Below, one piece after another: positions 26,310-38,076 of a stretch of DNA of 64,000 bases. This DNA is from Struthio camelus. Lineage: Eukaryota; Chordata; Aves; Struthioniformes; Struthionidae. The notes beneath the pieces were generated by a model that was given only the letters and a program-made list of their open reading frames with translations, was not told where the DNA came from and did no database searches. The position numbers and the translations under genes were made by a program. Positions within the stretch are counted from its first letter, which is position 1; each line of letters starts with the position of its first letter. Where the stretch lies: the NCBI RefSeq assembly GCF_040807025.1, contig NC_090943.1, forward strand, positions 9,782,356 through 9,846,355. The letters run 5' to 3'.

Positions 26310-26740
26310 TAATTTGGATGACAAATTCAGGCTAGTAAACATAAGACTTAACTGTGAAGAATTGCAAAAAGATTATATGCCACTAGGTGTCCAAGTAATA
26401 AAATGGTAAGTGAAATTCTGTGTAGACAAATGTAGAGGGATGCAAATGGAAACACAATCCTAATTTTACTCGTGTAATGATGGGCTGTAAACTATTACTA
26501 CTCGGGAATAAAATCTCACGTTTATAATAGATGCTTATATGGAAACATCAGCTTGATGCAAATGGAACATTGAGAAAGCTTAGAAAAGGGACAAAGAAGA
26601 CAAAGAAAATATCGTTACACTATTCTAGCATCTTGAATACAGTTCTAATCCTCTAGCTGAAAATCAGTACTGTAGAAATGGAAGAATTACACGGAAGGGT
26701 GATGGGATGATCAAAGACGCAGAATGGTTTCTGCAAAAAT
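26310..26740 (+). mobile_element. Ancient CR1/L3-like LINE fossil (reverse transcriptase C-terminal region)
   Basis: Several segments in order match the nucleotide pattern of amniote CR1/L3-type pol near its 3' part: AATGGTAAGTGAAATTCTG, then GACAAATGTAGAGGGATGCA, ATCCTAATTTTACTCGTG, ATGATGGGCTGTAAACTATT, later ATCTTGAATACAGTTCTAAT and GGGATGATCAAAGACGCAGA. The reading frame is broken many times by substitutions and indels, so this is a dead copy of considerable age. Orientation is plus. The edges are approximate because divergence is high. Confidence 0.8.
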
Positions 26741-28687
26741 AATTGATAAATCGTTTTTTTATTTATCTTAATTTTGTTGGATGCTTAGACCACTAATCCC
26801 GCTGTCCGTACCTGACACAACATAACACAGTATTAATGCTTCCTATCCACCCCCAACAGCTCCCGCAAAAAACATGCATGCTCCTCTCCCTCCTAACTAC
26901 CTGTTAGAAACAACAATCTGACAGGGCTCCCGAATGTGCTCATTTTTGTATTGCTTCCAGTTGGAAGCTATTGCCCTGGATGTCATTACGTGAACCAGCT
27001 CCAGCAAATGCATCTGTCACAGCACATTGCAAGCCACCTGTCTCCTCTTTCTTTCTCAAATGCTTAATTTCAACTCAAGTTTCTTAAGAAAGTCCTTCCA
27101 CAGTGGGAAACTTCAACATAGCCCATCCGACTCTGTAATATATGTATACCATGGTACAGAATGTCTGGCTGGACCACTACAGCTCAGCACTGTGTTTCTG
27201 TTTGACCCAGACACTATAGTAATAGGAGTTGTGCTTGCAGATGGTAATTATGTTTGCCTCCTGAAAGCCAAGTCAAATGAAGAACTGAAGTTTACAACTC
27301 AGCGTACAGTGAAAAGTCTGCAAGACTCCCCCTGTTATTTTTAGAAGCTACTTACATATTCTGCACGCTGCTCTGATTACTCCTTGCCTTTTTGCATGCA
27401 TGCAGATATTCAGTTATCTCTTGGCTTTTAAAACTTGCAGGTCAACGGGAAAAAAGTTGATGAGTCAATAAATGAGTTAAAATTATGCACCCCACAGAGA
27501 AAGAATAGAGCAATACAGCAGGTTCTGAATAGGGAAGAAGATTCAGAGGAAAAACTGAGAGTAAAGTATTTGAGATGTATAGAAATTTGAATTTACGGTC
27601 ACCTGAGATGCAATCAACTCCTAAGCAATTTCTGGACAAGACTGTCAGCTGGTGAGAACTGTTTGTGAAGTTACTGGTAGGTTGATAATTTGGTAAAATG
27701 ATTCACACTTAGAAAATCTCTCAGGCATAAATCCCTGTCTTTTACACACAGTAACTAAAAGCCTGAATCAGTTGCCTCAACACAGATCACCAGGGCCCTT
27801 AGTGTCCTCCCTGACCTCGCCTCCGGAAGAGCACAGGATTCCCATAGACTCTGTGCTATATCTGCCGTATCATGCAGCATTGGTCTCTGTAGGGAAGTTT
27901 TAGAGGCCCAAGGCTTTTCAGCTTAACCATGCTTAGGTTGCTGCCATAGGCTTCATGCTTCCCTGTTTAACCATTGTTAATGAAGATTTTCAAAGAAACT
28001 AGACACAGAATAAGTGAGAAGGTAGAGGCTAACAAGTCAAATGAATAGTGAAACGAGAAGGGGCTCTCAGCCTTCCCATCAGTGTCTTCCCATCCTCATG
28101 CACCTCATGATTCTGTGCAATGCACACTGCAATGGCTTTTATTGTGAATATGCAGCGATTTTGGCAAGGACAATTCAGCAGGTTGTAAGGACTCTGTAAA
28201 CCCGTGCTTTCGGGATCAGAACAAACTAAATTAGTGGCATGTTCACTTGAAATAGGACTATGAGCCCCAGTGTGCCTTTTTCTATCAACTGTAAGTGAGA
28301 AAAAATTATTTATAAGTTTTCAAGATTTTGAGACAGTAGTTAAAAGAAGATAAGTGGCCTTCACACAGTACAGTAAACCTGCTTTCCAAAGCAGGACACA
28401 AAGTGTAAAAAGGATGCATACTGAGCTGTCATACTTAACATGGTGAGAGTGAGGTGCCTTCCCATTCCCTTTCTGCAGGTCTGCACCGTGGCCTTGCTTC
28501 TGCTCCGCGACCCCGATACCGAGGCTTGGCCTGGTCTGTGACTCGTCTTTCAGCCAGCTCTGCTCATGTAGTCACCATCCTCACACATTCCCAGAGAAGG
28601 AACCCTAGAGGGAGACATCGAGGTCTGGAAGGAAGATGCTAACGCTAGAGAAAATCATTGTGACCCTGGTCAAAGGCTGAGAATCCC
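26741..28687. other. Unique non-coding sequence
   Basis: A 105-codon plus frame at 27027-27344 has a peptide-like composition but no domain I can name and no consensus splice context that I can defend. Nothing else is recognised. Confidence 0.4.
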
Positions 28688-28750
28688 CCTGGGTGACCGT
28701 GGGCAAGTCTCTGTCTTTATGACTATATTCCCCAGTAGTAAAATGGAGCT
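28688..28750 (+). mobile_element. MIR-like SINE fragment, plus orientation
   Basis: GTGACCGTGGGCAAGTCTCT, a short spacer, then TTTATGACTATATTCCCCAG and TAGTAAAATGGAG follow the MIR core pattern (GACCTTGGGCAAGTCACTT ... CTGTGCCTCAGTTTCCTCATCTGTAAAATGG) with a deletion after the first block. A T12 run follows directly at 28750-28761. It is a short ancient SINE fossil. Confidence 0.62.
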
Positions 28751-28774
28751 TTTTTTTTTTTCCTCTTGGGAAGA

Positions 28775-28794
28775 AAGGAGTTGTAAGGAGTTGT
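28775..28794 (+). repeat. Perfect 10-bp tandem duplication
   Basis: AAGGAGTTGT occurs twice in direct succession at 28775-28784 and 28785-28794. Confidence 0.85.
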
Positions 28795-31700
28795 CAGCTA
28801 TAGGCAGTTCTCTGAAACTGTACATTGAGAATGTCCAAATTAACAAGACACTACGTATTTAAGACACCGAGAAACTCCTCTGCTTTTTCTTGAATGAAAT
28901 TTGATGTCATCATGCAAGCTAATCCCTTAGCTCGTTTATAAAGAAAATAGTGATATAAATGTATAAAGCTCTCAAGACAGCTACTAACAATCATATTCCG
29001 AGTCAATTTTCTGCTTCACTAATACTGCGATGCTAATGATCATTTTTTTTAATTACCTCTGTATAATACTTGATTCCCACCCCCCCACAAAATATTTACT
29101 TAGAAGCACTCATGCATGGTCACATGCCCTACCACTTATTTATAGTTTTTCAACATTATTTCTGCTAGCTGCACCTTCCAAAACTGAGTAACCTTTTCGC
29201 AGACTCGTGGTTTCCCTAGCATGCACAGCTGAAAGTGCCTGCAGACATGGCGAGGAACAGCGGGATGAAGCCTGGGTGCCAAGGCAGGTTTTGTAGTACC
29301 ATGTAGCAGAAGGCCAGGAACTGGGCGCCAAGGCAGCATGCGGGAGGCATCTGCCTCCCTGCTCCCGCTTCCCTGCCTGAGAAGCTCTTGGCAGCTCCTG
29401 CCTCCTTGAGAGACGGCGTGTCCCAGCTCTTGCTGCGCTTCTGTCGGCAGTGGCAAACTGGGAAAGGGATATTCTTGTGCAAGGGGCAGTGAGGTAAAAT
29501 ATTACCTGCAGAGCAGCGTGGCTTGGAGGTAGCCATACATGGACGGAAACGCTTTGCAGAGCAGGGGGCAGAGCACCACCTCGGTCTAGACATGGTCTCA
29601 AATGACGCAAGCAGTGATCCCGAGCAAGAATAATTGCCAGCAGCAACAGACCGTGACCCTCAGCCGCTAACCTGCCATTGGCTGGAAGTCCATCTCTGCT
29701 TGCGAACTGTGCCAGAAGCTGTCCTCCTCCGGTCAGCAATGTTTCCAGGGTCAGCCAGGTGCCACGTGCATGCTCCAAGAGCTGCCCTTCGCCCTCTCTG
29801 TTAGTACAGGGAGGTTTCCCATACTACCAAAGCAGGACCAAAGGGTTTTATTCTATTGCTGTGGGCATTCAGGACTCTGTAAAGTTAATCCCACCCTGTG
29901 AAGGTTCAGAGCAATCGAGGAAGAAAAGCTCTTCCTTGCATATGATCCAGCAGCGGGGAAGGAGCTGCAGAGCACAGAGAGACCCGGTGCAGTTTAAATC
30001 GCAGCAGCAGGTATCAGGTGAATATCTATGCTGAATCCTCTTGGTAGCCAAAGGTAGGCTGGAAGGCCACGATGACTAAGCTGAAATGATAATTTACTAA
30101 TAATTCCCATTTGAAATCTCTGTTCAGGTAGGTGAAGCTTTTATGGAGCTCCCTGATACTGCCAACTGATCAAGGGACTAAACCTATTTTTATCTGCAGT
30201 CGAGACTGAGACCTGCAGCAGACGCTGAAGGAGATGCTCAGGTGAAGAACCTATCTGTCTTTCAGAGCATTTGTAGGCACTGGGCTCAGAGAATCTGAGT
30301 TTCTGTTAAGTTTTGCCATGCAGATTTCAGCTTTCTATTCTGTTGCCCTTCCTGGCAACCTCGGTAACAAGTGGTATTAAATTAACCAGATTTTGGTTTT
30401 CTGATAACAAGGCAATTTTAAGAAAGAGATAGAACATCACCAGTGGTCATTCAGCTATTTCATCCCTGAGTTCTCTTAAAGTTCCCAGTTAAATATCATC
30501 TGTTTCTGGCTGTTTATTACTGTTCATTTTCCAGATTTGTTCCACATGCTCTTCTATCAACACTTCAGCTTCAGATAAAGCCTTTGAATGAGTCCCCTGT
30601 AAAGAAAGAGCTCCCCAAGATACTTTCAAGATGAATATAGATGAAAAAATTAATTTAGTTCTTCTGCAATTGCCTTATCTTATCTGAGTGCTGCTTCTTT
30701 ACCTCAATCTTCTATTGGCTTTACAACTCTTCCACAGCCCTCCTATCCCTGAAGTGTTTGAAAAAGGATTTCTTGTTAGTTTTGATGCCTTTTGCAAGCT
30801 ATTCCTCAAATGCTTTTTAGCCTGTCTTGTTTCATTTTTAAACTACCAGAGTTTATGGTCCTTTTTTATCTTTCTCATTCCAATACAATTTTAGCACTTT
30901 GAAAGATGCCTTCTTGCTTCTAATAACTTAAACCTTGACTTTTATGGTGACTTTTTACAAATAAGTCATCTTAAAGGTTTTCCTTAAAAGTTACAGTCCT
31001 TCTGAGTTGTGGGGCAGCTGCCCTGCCCGGCTCCTGCCGGCCCCAGGGAGGGTGCAAGGCCCGTGACGTGTGCTGACCATGGGGCAAGGTCTTGGTGGGA
31101 CGGGCTGACATAACTGATTTCTGAACACACACCTTCAGTATCAATATCAGAAAGGATCTCAGGTCTCAAGGAGAGGAAGATGGAGCTGTGAAAATTGTAG
31201 AAATAAGATGAGATGTTTTCTGAGATGTTTTCTGAAAAAACAGAGAGAAGCTAGAGACATGGAGCCACTGCTTTTTCTGAGAGGCTGATAATTTTTAATT
31301 CAGTTTGTGGATTTTCTCATAAACATAGAGACTGAATACTTTCATTTTGTTTAAAGAGCATGAACGTGTTATTAAACAGCACCTTTTACTACTAAATTTG
31401 AATCCAATACGGGTGTATGCCAAAAGGGTCCGTGCCTATCTGAGCTCGCAAATACAGGGAAAACATTGCAAGTTCTCTCTTAAGAATCTTGCAAGGAGAA
31501 AAAGCTACCAGCAGTTTGTTATCCATGAGTGGCCCTGATGTTGTGATAACATGCGCTGTGATAAATACCACAGGTACCAGACAAGAATGGGTTCGTAAGG
31601 CTCTATAATAGATAAGATGTAGAAAGAATATTGAAATTTGCAGTTGAACCACTTAAGAAAAATCTCAGCTAAGATGACTGCAGCTTTTTGCTATTTTATA

Positions 31701-33899
31701 TACATTAAAAGAAGAATTAATAACTTCCCTAGTATTTCTGTCAAATTATATAATTTCATTTTGCACATTTAATTCTGCTTATCTGCATGAGATGCAGTCT
31801 CAGAGACTGGAATCAAAGAAAAGCTGTATAATCCCTTGCAAATGGCATCCTTCAAAAGAGTCTTTCCACTCTTCAAGCAAATCCTTCTCAAGGATTGCTG
31901 AAATACCATGGAAGATCTGCAGATTCTGTGAGGAGAATAAAATACCTCATTGTAATTTATGCATTTCTAATATAGAGTAGTATGTTTCACTCCTGGAGCA
32001 GGCAGGTATCAAGTGCATACATAAAAACAAATCAAAAAATTACTTTGCCAGTAAATCCCACTGAATGTAGAGAAAGCACTGAAATACCGCAGCCTTTCTC
32101 CGTTTGTGGTTACAGCTAGAGCTAGTTAAATATTAGAATTTCTGTTAAACAGAAATATTTTCACTTCTGATAAGTTTTTGGTTTTATTCATGAAGATGAT
32201 AATTTTTAAAATTTCTAGCTGAGGAGAAATTTCAAAACAAAATTAATTTCACAAAAAAAGAAAACATCTCTTTTTGGCATTCTGAACTGAAAAGATGAAA
32301 CAATTCTGGCCCCAGGAACACCCCAACTGACTTATAAAACAGAAAGCCCAGAAGCCCTGGGTATCGCACTTCACTGAGACATTGAGGAGGCTTTCTAGAT
32401 CATCAGGCTCCTTCCCGCAGTATCATAGCAACCTTGTCTTCAGATCATTTTAATGAACTAATCTATCTTGAAAACATTCAGCACTAGTCCTATGGGAATG
32501 TTGTGGGGACATTACAGTTCTGATAATTAGAAACTTCCTATTAATTTCCAGGTTAAATGTATTTGTGGTCATTTTATATCCATTTGTTATCCTGCCAGTA
32601 TAACATCCCGCAACAGAGAGTCTGGAAGCACTGAAAGCTCTGAGATGCCTGGGGTAGTGCTGCTGCTTTCTTGCTTACCTGCATTTCAGCCAAAGCATAT
32701 CAAAATCAATATATGCCACCAGAAACATTCCAGTTAGCTCCAGTTGTGATCTACAGCTTATCCATTGATAATTCAAGCAAAGAGTCTTCACATTTGGGAG
32801 ATTTTCAGGGGTATTCAGCAGAACAAACGTACAGAAGGGGTTCAGTTTTCTAAATATAGGTATCTAGTACTCTGTCAGATTTCTATGAGGTCTGAATGGG
32901 GTGGATAGATGTGACCCAAGACGTGAAAGGGGCTCACCACTCTCTGGAGGTCAGGCAGGGTACTTTAGGGCATCCCCAAAAGCTCTGGACATCTGTGTTG
33001 GGGCACTGAATCCCACCCTAGGTGTTTACCATAGAGTGAGCTGAGTAGCTCTCTAGGACGTGTTGACTCAATCTCCATTGACTATACTGGCCTAGCCACA
33101 TTGCTCACAAATACCCGCATGTAGGCGCTTGAATAGAGGTGCCTTAATTTGTGAGCTGAATTCCACTCTGATCTTCCAATATAAATTGGAGAACCACTAT
33201 TTCTCTTGACAAAGAGTTACTGAGCCAATGTAACCTGCTCTCCCTGTAACCCACTCTGAGAAGCACACATACATAGGCATAGATACACATAAACAGGCAA
33301 TGAAAGACATAGAAGTGTAACTCCAAAATAAATGTCTATCTGCAGCCCAGCATTCAGGATGGATAGTAATTACGCTAGCCGTGGGAGAGAAGAAGGATGA
33401 GCAGTGGGGACAAGAGTAGGAGAACAGCTGAGTCCACCTGACATCAAATTCAATGAATTTCACACCCAGTAGTCAGAGTGACCAGATAACCCCCTCTCTG
33501 AGTTCCTCAAGGCATTTCTGGTTCAGTAATAAGCATTTTAAGCTAATCTATCCAGTCAGAAATGGCATTATATGGCTGGAGAATAGCACATTTAAAAAAG
33601 AGAGAAGGAAGAGAAGGCGTAAAATGACTAGCTTTTATGTCCGATCTCAGGAACATGTAAGACTTCAAATTAGATTTTGAAGAAAAGCGTAATGGAGATA
33701 GATGATATAGCAAGCTGCATGGACTTATCAAAGTTAGATGATGAATATAATTGGCTTAATAGACAAAGAGAACACAGTAGAGCTTATCCATGCTGGCCTG
33801 AAGAAAACATTTGCTTAAAAGTACCATACGGGAGATTAGCTCAAATGAGAAGGATGGAAGCTAGATGAACTGTAAACTGGGTATGTTGTTAGCTAAAGG
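28795..33899. other. Mostly unique non-coding sequence
   Basis: Includes the GC-rich 29.2-29.8 kb segment (described separately), a possible 42-bp micro-exon at 30200-30241 (acceptor TTTTTATCTGCAG, donor TCAG/GTGAAG) and a 12-bp direct repeat GAGATGTTTTCT at 31210-31233. No gene is recognised. Confidence 0.4.
29140..29778 (-). other. Long unrecognised open frame in a GC-rich segment
   Basis: A 212-codon frame on the minus strand is the longest in the window. It is rich in Ala, Arg, Leu and Ser, shows no domain, signal peptide or family resemblance that I recognise, and a second minus-strand frame (29216-29593, 125 codons) is open over the same bases. Two long frames at once point to a GC-driven shortage of stop codons rather than selection on one protein. 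The alternative frame ends in a hydrophobic C-terminal segment that could look like a membrane helix, which I also treat as chance. It could be transcribed, but the sequence alone does not support a gene. Confidence 0.12.
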
Positions 33900-34875
33900 C
33901 AAGATGGAAACACGTACTGTTGCAAAAGTAAGAATCAGGCTGGAGGGAAATTACTAATAGAGTTCCTCAAGAATTAGTCTTCATACCACTGCTATTTAAT
34001 ATTTTCATTAATTACTTTGGCACAGAAAATGCCTGATAAAATCTGCTAATTACAAAAATTAGAGGCAGTGTCAGTATGGAGGCAGACTGAGGTAACAGGA
34101 GAAAAAGCACATGACCCTGAAGATTGAGATAAGAGGAGAGAGATGAGATTCACTCATATGAAAATCAAGGTAACGTATCTGGGAACCAACAATAAAAATG
34201 CAGCCTTCTGATACAACTGTGGAACTCATCACCTGGAGATGACTGAGGATTACGGCTGAGGGGTACCAGCTGCTCACAGAATGACCAGTGTAATGCTGCT
34301 GGGAACAAGTCTTCGTCACAGAATGGAGGAGGTCTTAAATCCCTCGGATGGACTGGGAAAGATACCAGCAGTGGGGGTAGGACATGCAACTGACCATGTG
34401 TGGAGCAGCCTCATCCAAGCACTGTTCAGAATTGTAGTGACTTGTGTTCAACTGGAAGGTGAATTCAGCCAGGAAGGAGGGTAGAGAAGGGTTACTGGGA
34501 TAACTAGAGAAATTGGGAGAATATCATACAAGAAGAGATGAAAAGAACTTGGCTTGATCAGCCTAGAAAAACAGAGGCTGCTGGGGAAGCTGCCTATAAA
34601 TGCACAAGGGATAAATACGCAGGAAGGAGGAAAGGGGTTTAACTGACAAAATAACGCTGGCAGAAGAATGAACTGGTGCAATCTGTCATGAATAATTATA
34701 TGTTGGCACATAAAAGAAAGTTTCTAACTACTTACTAAGAGGAGTGGTGGGGAGAAACCTACTCTCTTGCAAGAGGGATCTTGACCAGTCTATGGAAAGC
34801 ATAGGACATCTTTACTCCTGACCAAGGAAACTGAACTCAGACGTTATCAGGTCCTTTCTGGCCTGTTACTTCTGA
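33900..34875 (+). mobile_element. Ancient CR1/L3-like LINE fossil, about 1 kb
   Basis: This is the longest mobile-element remnant in the window. In order it shows a segment like the CR1 region encoding the catalytic part of reverse transcriptase and beyond: GTTCCTCAAGAATTAGTCTT, CTGCTATTTAATATTTTCAT and TAATTACTTTGGCACAGAAA near 33960-34030, then AACGTATCTGGGAACCAACA (34170s), a stretch with ACTCATCACCTGGAGATGAC, later GAAAAGAACTTGGCTTGATC and AGCCTAGAAAAACAGAGGCT (34540-34580), GGGATAAATACGCAGG, and a 3' end resembling GGTCCTTTCTGGCCTGTTAC. Frames are disrupted throughout. It matches old amniote-wide CR1 rather than young avian subfamilies. The left boundary is approximate. Confidence 0.85.
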
Positions 34876-34955
34876 AAAGGGACCTCAGCAACACCAACGG
34901 GAGCAGTGTAGTGCCATTAAAGAGAGTTTTGTAACCCTATCTTCTCACTTGTTAG
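34876..34955. other. Short unique interval ending in an acceptor-like sequence
   Basis: Ends with CTATCTTCTCACTTGTTAG at 34955, a reasonable pyrimidine-rich acceptor preceding the exon-like block described next. Confidence 0.35.
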
Positions 34956-35109
34956 AGGGGAATTGGGACCTTCTCAGCACCTGGCCAAGGGATGTCCCAC
35001 AGTGCTGGGCAGGTGCTGACACCCAAGGGGGATCATGCCTCTCTGTGACACACAGGCCTACAGCCTGAGCAAGAGCGCACAGGTGTCAGAGCACAGCATT
35101 TGCAGAAAG
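34956..35109 (+). other. Exon-like block immediately downstream of a CR1 fossil
   Basis: The block lies between a pyrimidine-rich acceptor ending at 34955 and a consensus donor (AAAG/GTAAGT at 35109/35110). It is 154 bp and does not encode a recognisable peptide in any frame. If real, it is most likely an exon of a non-coding RNA. Confidence 0.22.
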
Positions 35110-38049
35110 GTAAGTGCATTAAAACAAGCATGTGAAGACTGTAAGCAATCAGCTCAACCCCACATTAATGTTGCCGGTCCATTTCCTATTCCCAGGCTAT
35201 TGAGGGTAGCAGGGCATATTCTGAAGTTGCAGCGGGGTTTAATGCTTCATTTTAATTCTTACTTTAAACTATTTCACATAAAGACATTGAATAGACAAAG
35301 TGTTACAATTACAACTTTCCTCAGCCAATTTTTTATGTAGCCACTTATAAAACCAGAGTCCCCAGCCCAGCTCAAAACCAGGGATTTTCCCCAGTTCTGG
35401 GCAGACCAGTGCAGAGTGATTTCAGCTGCTACCAGGCTTGCTACATGGGTAATTGAGCATTTAGCATGCCCAGCCATTGCCTACAGTAGCTTTCCTAGCA
35501 GCACCCAGATACCTTAAATTAATGTCAGCAATAGTGGGAAATGCATGGAGGGTCTCTACTGAAGATGGACAACAGCATAAAGCTCATCTCTCAAACCTAT
35601 CAAGGGGCTGCAAAGCTGATGGGGGGCAGGAAGAGGATAAGGGAGAGCAACTAAGTCTAAGCAACAGGGCAGAGAAAATACAGGAAAGGTAATAAGTGCT
35701 CAAAATTGCCCAGGAGACTTCAGAGCTGGTCTTCTGCCTAGGGGGCTCGTATCTTATTTATTAGGCCATGCTGCCTCACATGGGAGTGTGGAGGCTCCCC
35801 CAGGTGCCTGGGTACCCAGCACGCCAAGATGAGCAGCTGTTGCCACCTTCCCAGCGGAAAAATTAAAGCAATAGGGAGTTCAGAGAGATCTGCTGCTGCG
35901 CCAGAAGAAAGTGAAGGGAACTATGTCATTATCATGCCTACAGAGGCCAGCCTGACCCCAAGAGACAGTGGCAGTAATAGTGTTTTATAGTAATTCAATA
36001 ACTATTTATGCCGGGAGGATGAGTTATGCTGACTGGCCTTATTTGCTAAGTTATTAGATAGCAAAACTAAGAGGATTTTCAGAGCTGGTGTAGAGAGGCC
36101 AGTTCCACTGTCTTTCTTTTAATGCAGGGAAAATTAGAAGTTGACATAAATGGACAATTAACTGAATCCTTTAATGTCATCAACACTCTCCAGTCTCAGA
36201 GAGGCACCAGGTGTTCTTCAGAGTTAACAGAGCCAGGAGATGCCAGCGTGGGAGCCCAGCACACCAGGGCAGGAAGAAAAGAGAGCCGGGGGCTGAGAGC
36301 CACGACCATATGAAGAGATGCCGGCATCTGCTCCTGTCTCTGAAGCAACTCCGCTGGCTGCAACATATCTCCCCTGTCATTATATTCCCACTCAAAAACT
36401 GTTCAGTTCTGGCCCTGCAGCTCTGTCCTCATCTCCCAGAAAGTATAAAGGCAGGGAGATGGGTGAAGATCCTGAAGATCTCCACACACCTTTGACTACT
36501 TAGGAGTTCTGGGATAAAACCTAGACTGTATCACATGTGCCTGTATGTGAGCAAGACCTCCAGAGAGCAGCTGTCCCCAGGAAACCCTGAACCCAGGCAC
36601 CTCTGTTCAGTTCCCCTCACCACATACACCAACGCCATGTAGCCTCCGCATGTGCAGATTCACAGTGAACAGTTGGCTGCACAGTTGGTAAGAAATGCTG
36701 TTTCCACAAGGTGGTATCACCAGATACCTCAAAAATGGCCCAGCTTATAATGCAGCTAGCTGTGAATTACAGCACTTCACAGTTCCTTTCCAAGGAACAG
36801 CAAAGCCAGGAGTGTAGCTCACAGGAATCGTGAGAAATACCTCACCTGAGATTTCGGCAACTCACAGGATGGGAGATCAGAGAAAGGACTCTCTTTTTGT
36901 TCACAATGTTACTTACTAGCAGGCCAACAAGATGACAAAGTCTGGACCAAACCCTCTCTGTAAGAGGGACTGTATCCTATTTAAGCATGGAGATGACTCG
37001 CCCTCGATCCTGATGCCCCGGGCAGACCACAGACAACCTGAGATGCCTTCCCCCTTCAGCTGGAGAGCCCTTCCCCAGCTGGCTGACACCACGACGTTTT
37101 CTTGCATGAGGGCTGACCTTAGCCTGGACACTTTTGAAACTGTAATTTGAGGGGAAAGGGATGAAAAACTACAAACGCTGTCTAACGGTCTCCCCAAATG
37201 CACTTAAAGTAGAGAAAATTCTTGGAAAAGCACAGGGGAAAAGCAATTTCTTTGGGGCTTGGAGCCTCTAAGGAGAGAATTGTTTACCCCAAAATAGTTC
37301 TCAGTTTGCGAGTAGCAGAAGGTGACGCAAATGCTGGGAGAAGTCATGGATCCTGTCCTGGCTGGACACTGCAACAGGGTGCATATGGTGCATGGCTGCC
37401 TCTGCCAGAGCAAGCCTCACTAAGGGCCTTCTCTTCAGACCACTTTGGAGTAGATCCGTCAACTTTAAGTCATGCAGAGCAGAAGTCAAGTCAGATATAG
37501 TGTCCATGGTTCCAGTGCCCCAGATGCGGCCTGATGGACCGGCTGGCCTTGAGGGCACAGAGCAAGGTGCTAGACAGCTCGGTGTCTGGGTGCCAGAGGC
37601 TCACGGCCATGGCCTCATCCCCTCCATCAGCTGCTGCTGGTCACACCACCCTCAAGGAGGCACCTGACTCCTCCAAGGATATATATGTATAAATCTCAGC
37701 TTCCCTCAGCCCTGGCTGTTGCTATCTCCCCAGGCTTCTGTCCTGTTTGAGCCCCTTCCCACGTGAGCCTGGTGAGCTCCCTGCTGCTTCTCTTCCTCCT
37801 ACTCTCGGCGAGCATCTAGGTCTGTTGCCAGATCAGCCAAGAGGTGCTCAGGAGTGTCCAAGTCCACACGACAGCATCTCCACATTTCCTTCTGATGGGA
37901 GGAAGAAGTGCTCCTCCTTTGGGAAATGAGGTTCTGTTAGATGGAAGCCCCTCCAAATACTACTGCTATTCTAAGGAAATTCAGCCCTCAGGATCAACCA
38001 ACAGTCTCTTTTTGCCTTACCAAAAAGAAGAGAGCAACGAATCTTGTGG
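35110..38049. other. Unique non-coding sequence
   Basis: An acceptor-like sequence (TGTCTTTCTTTTAATGCAG, ending near 36127) has no matching consensus donor nearby. No repeat family or gene is recognised. Confidence 0.4.
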
Positions 38050-38076
38050 AGAAGCCAGGAGTTGAACCTAGCTCTC
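38050..38076 (-). mobile_element. Possible MIR remnant
   Basis: AGAAGCCAGGAGTTGAACCT followed by AGCTCT resembles the MIR reverse-strand segment GAGCCAGGATTTGAACCCAGGTCT. Only about 27 bp match, so chance is quite possible. Confidence 0.28.

Noticed and set aside
27027-27344. 105-codon plus-strand frame as a possible coding exon
   Set aside because: No recognised domain, and no consensus splice sites that I could place convincingly at its edges.
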